DNA from: Streptomyces spiroverticillatus
Lineage (GTDB): Bacteria > Actinomycetota > Actinomycetes > Streptomycetales > Streptomycetaceae
Direction: 5' to 3'
DNA length: 64,000 nucleotides
Assembly: GCA_014650415.1 (NCBI GenBank)
Contig: BMUX01000003.1
Location: 496,001-560,000, forward strand
Shown here: in pieces, positions 62,398-64,000 of the stretch
Numbering within the stretch: the first letter of the stretch is position 1
Layout of the letters: each line of letters begins with the position of its first letter
Notes under the pieces: model-generated
Database searches by the model: none
Seen by the model: only the letters and a program-made list of their open reading frames with translations
Told to the model about the DNA's origin: nothing
Translations under genes and position numbers: made by a program

Positions 62398-64000
62398 AAC
62401 GGCGGCTCCAATCGGGCGATCGCGCGCAGCGCCTTCGGCGTGAAGCGGGACATCAGATGCGCACCGCGCGCCTCCGGCGTCACCGGCACCACCGCCTGGT
62501 TCTTCACCACGGCGCGCAGTACGGCGTCGGCGACCTTCTCCGGCGGGTAGTTGCGCAGTCCGTACAGCCGCGACGACCGCTTCTGCTTGCGCTTCTCCTC
62601 TTCCTCCGACACCCCGGTGAAGCGGGAGGTGGCGGTGATGTTGGTGTTGACGAGGCCGGGGCAGATGGCGCTCACCCCGATGCCCTGGCCTGCCAGTTCG
62701 GCGCGCAGGCACTCGCTGAGCATCAGCACCGCCGCCTTCGAGGTGCTGTACGCGGGCAGCGCCTTGGAGGGCTGGAACGCGGCGGCGGACGCGGTGTTGA
62801 CGATGTGACCGCCCTGGCCGCGCTCGGCCATCTGCTTGCCGAAGGTGCGGCAGCCGTGGATGACACCCCACAGATTGACGTCCAGGACCTTCTTCCAGTC
62901 CTCCGCCGAGGTGCTCATGAAGGAACCGGACATGCCGATCCCGGCATTGTTGACCAGAACGTCCACGACGCCGTAGTCGGCGGCGACCTTCTCCGCCAGC
63001 TTCTCCATAGCCTGCGCGTCGCTGACGTCGACGACCTCCGCCCAGGCGTCCGGCGCCCCGATCAGCCGGGCCAGCTCGGCGGTCCTGGACGCCCCCTCCG
63101 CGTCCCGGTCCACCGCCACGATCCGCGCCCCCGCCTCGGCGAACGCGAAGGCGGTGGCCCGCCCGATCCCGCTGCCGGCGCCGGTGACCAGGACCAGCTG
63201 CCCGCCGAACCGGTCGGCGTACTTGCCGCCCGCCACGGACTCGCGCGGGGCGACCCCCGCCGTGCTGTCCTCGTTCGCCGTGACGAACTCGGCTATCCAC
63301 GCAGCCAGTTGGTCGGGCCGGGTGCGGGGCACCCAGTGCTTGGCGGGGAGTGTGCGACGTACCAACTGCGGAGCCCACAGCTCCAGTTCGTCGTACAGAC
63401 GCTCCGACAGGAAGACGTCGCCGGTCGGGGTGATCAGCTGCACGGGTACGTGCGCGTACGCGTCGGCGCGCGGCCTGCGCAGCCGGGTGCGCACGTTGTC
63501 CCGGTAGAGCCAGGCGCCGTGCGCCGCGTCCTGCGGCAGCGAGGACGTCGGGTACCCGCCGGCCGGGATCTTCTCGATCCGCTCCAGCATCTTCGGCCAG
63601 CGCTTGCCGAGCGGCCCGCGCCACGCCAGCTCCGGCAGCACCGGGGTGTGCAGCATGTACACGTACCAGGACTTGATGCCCTGGTTGAGGAGCTGGGCGG
63701 CACGGCGCGGGGTCGGCCGGGACATCCGCTTCTTGATCCAGTGGCCGAAGTGGTCCAGGGACGGCCCCGACATCGAGGTGAAGGACGCGATGCGCCCCTG
63801 CGTCCGCTTGACCGTCGCGAACTCCCAGGACTGCACGGACCCCCAGTCGTGCCCCACCAGGTGCACCGGCCTGTCCGGACTGACCGCGTCCGCGACCGCC
63901 AGGAAGTCGTCGGTGAGCTTCTCCAGGGTGAATCCTCCGCGCAGCGGCTTCGGCGCCTGCGACCTGCCGTGCCCGCGCACGTCGTACAGCACCACGTGGA
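62394..64000 (-). CDS. EphD-like alpha/beta hydrolase fused to short-chain dehydrogenase, 5' end beyond window
   Basis: 533 residues visible; the start lies past the right edge. The N-terminal half is an epoxide-hydrolase-type alpha/beta hydrolase: VLYDVRGHGRSQAPKP, the nucleophile elbow VGHDWGSVQSW (Asp) and the late His in LPAKHWVPRTRPDQL. The C-terminal half is an SDR: VTGAGSGIGRATAF (Rossmann), VNNAGIGMSGSF and the catalytic YSTSKAAVLMLSE, then NYPPEKVADAVLRAV. This architecture matches mycobacterial EphD, which modifies lipids. It overlaps the PF10118 gene. Confidence 0.9.
   Translation of the reverse strand, partial: HVVLYDVRGHGRSQAPKPLRGGFTLEKLTDDFLAVADAVSPDRPVHLVGHDWGSVQSWEFATVKRTQGRIASFTSMSGPSLDHFGHWIKKRMSRPTPRRAAQLLNQGIKSWYVYMLHTPVLPELAWRGPLGKRWPKMLERIEKIPAGGYPTSSLPQDAAHGAWLYRDNVRTRLRRPRADAYAHVPVQLITPTGDVFLSERLYDELELWAPQLVRRTLPAKHWVPRTRPDQLAAWIAEFVTANEDSTAGVAPRESVAGGKYADRFGGQLVLVTGAGSGIGRATAFAFAEAGARIVAVDRDAEGASRTAELARLIGAPDAWAEVVDVSDAQAMEKLAEKVAADYGVVDVLVNNAGIGMSGSFMSTSAEDWKKVLDVNLWGVIHGCRTFGKQMAERGQGGHIVNTASAAAFQPSKALPAYSTSKAAVLMLSECLRAELAGQGIGVSAICPGLVNTNITATSRFTGVSEEEEKRKQKRSSRLYGLRNYPPEKVADAVLRAVVKNQAVVPVTPEARGAHLMSRFTPKALRAIARLEPPL

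Overview
The window is very GC-rich, uses GTG and ATG starts behind GGAGG-type ribosome binding sites, and carries Streptomyces-specific genes (ssgR-ssgA, femX, a fused cydCD, an F420-type LLM oxidoreductase). It reads as core chromosome of a Streptomyces species. Thirteen exact copies of the 14-bp actinobacterial parS palindrome (GTTTCACGTGAAAC) lie between 7.0 and 48.9 kb, which places the window on one side of oriC, probably with oriC beyond the left end. I see no prophage, insertion sequence, CRISPR array, rRNA or tRNA gene.

Layout. 0-5.4 kb (minus strand): a large secreted/membrane DUF6049 protein, the lipid II flippase MurJ and a pseudokinase that continues past the left edge. 5.5-10.3 kb: CCA-adding enzyme, an MFS transporter, inositol-phosphate synthase and its PadR regulator. 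10.7-17.9 kb: cell-wall genes, namely a class A penicillin-binding protein, a GT87 glycosyltransferase, an alanine-racemase-fold protein and FemX. 18.1-23.3 kb: the replication/ribosome block rpsF-ssb-rpsR-rplI, a MATE exporter and dnaB. 23.3-34.1 kb: small accessory and metabolic genes (hydrolases, a damaged GNAT gene, MarR with its MFS exporter, flavohemoglobin, Nudix, LysR, a transsulfuration enzyme, cupin). 34.3-35.7 kb: ssgR-ssgA, sporulation control. 35.7-44.3 kb: YibE/F protein, TPP-riboswitch thiC, a phosphatase with a repetitive N-terminus, a LacI regulator and hisC. 44.4-52.5 kb: a Rex operator, cydA-cydB-cydCD and a GAF-domain sensor kinase. 53.7-58.6 kb: a translationally coupled HSP90-like/TPR gene pair. 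58.7-64.0 kb: a 46-bp tandem repeat, LLM oxidoreductase, KptA, MerR, a PF10118-type hydrolase and an EphD-like hydrolase-reductase fusion cut by the right edge.

Main themes. (1) Chromosome segregation sites are built into other elements. Two parS copies form the core of 32-bp palindromes between convergent genes, where they double as terminator hairpins. One parS covers the start codon of cydCD, and three more lie inside cydCD as a 42-bp, 14-residue in-frame tandem repeat. (2) Two clusters of DnaA-box-like 9-mers lie outside oriC, upstream of dnaB and between kptA and a merR gene. (3) A PafBC/RecA-NDp-like DNA-damage promoter motif precedes the HSP90-TPR pair, with weaker forms before rpsF-ssb and dnaB. 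(4) Several proteins keep their fold but lose a catalytic residue: the pseudokinase, the alanine-racemase-fold protein and a dienelactone-hydrolase-like protein. The HSP90-TPR pair behind a damage-type promoter is the best candidate for an undescribed system. All functional links are inferred from sequence alone.
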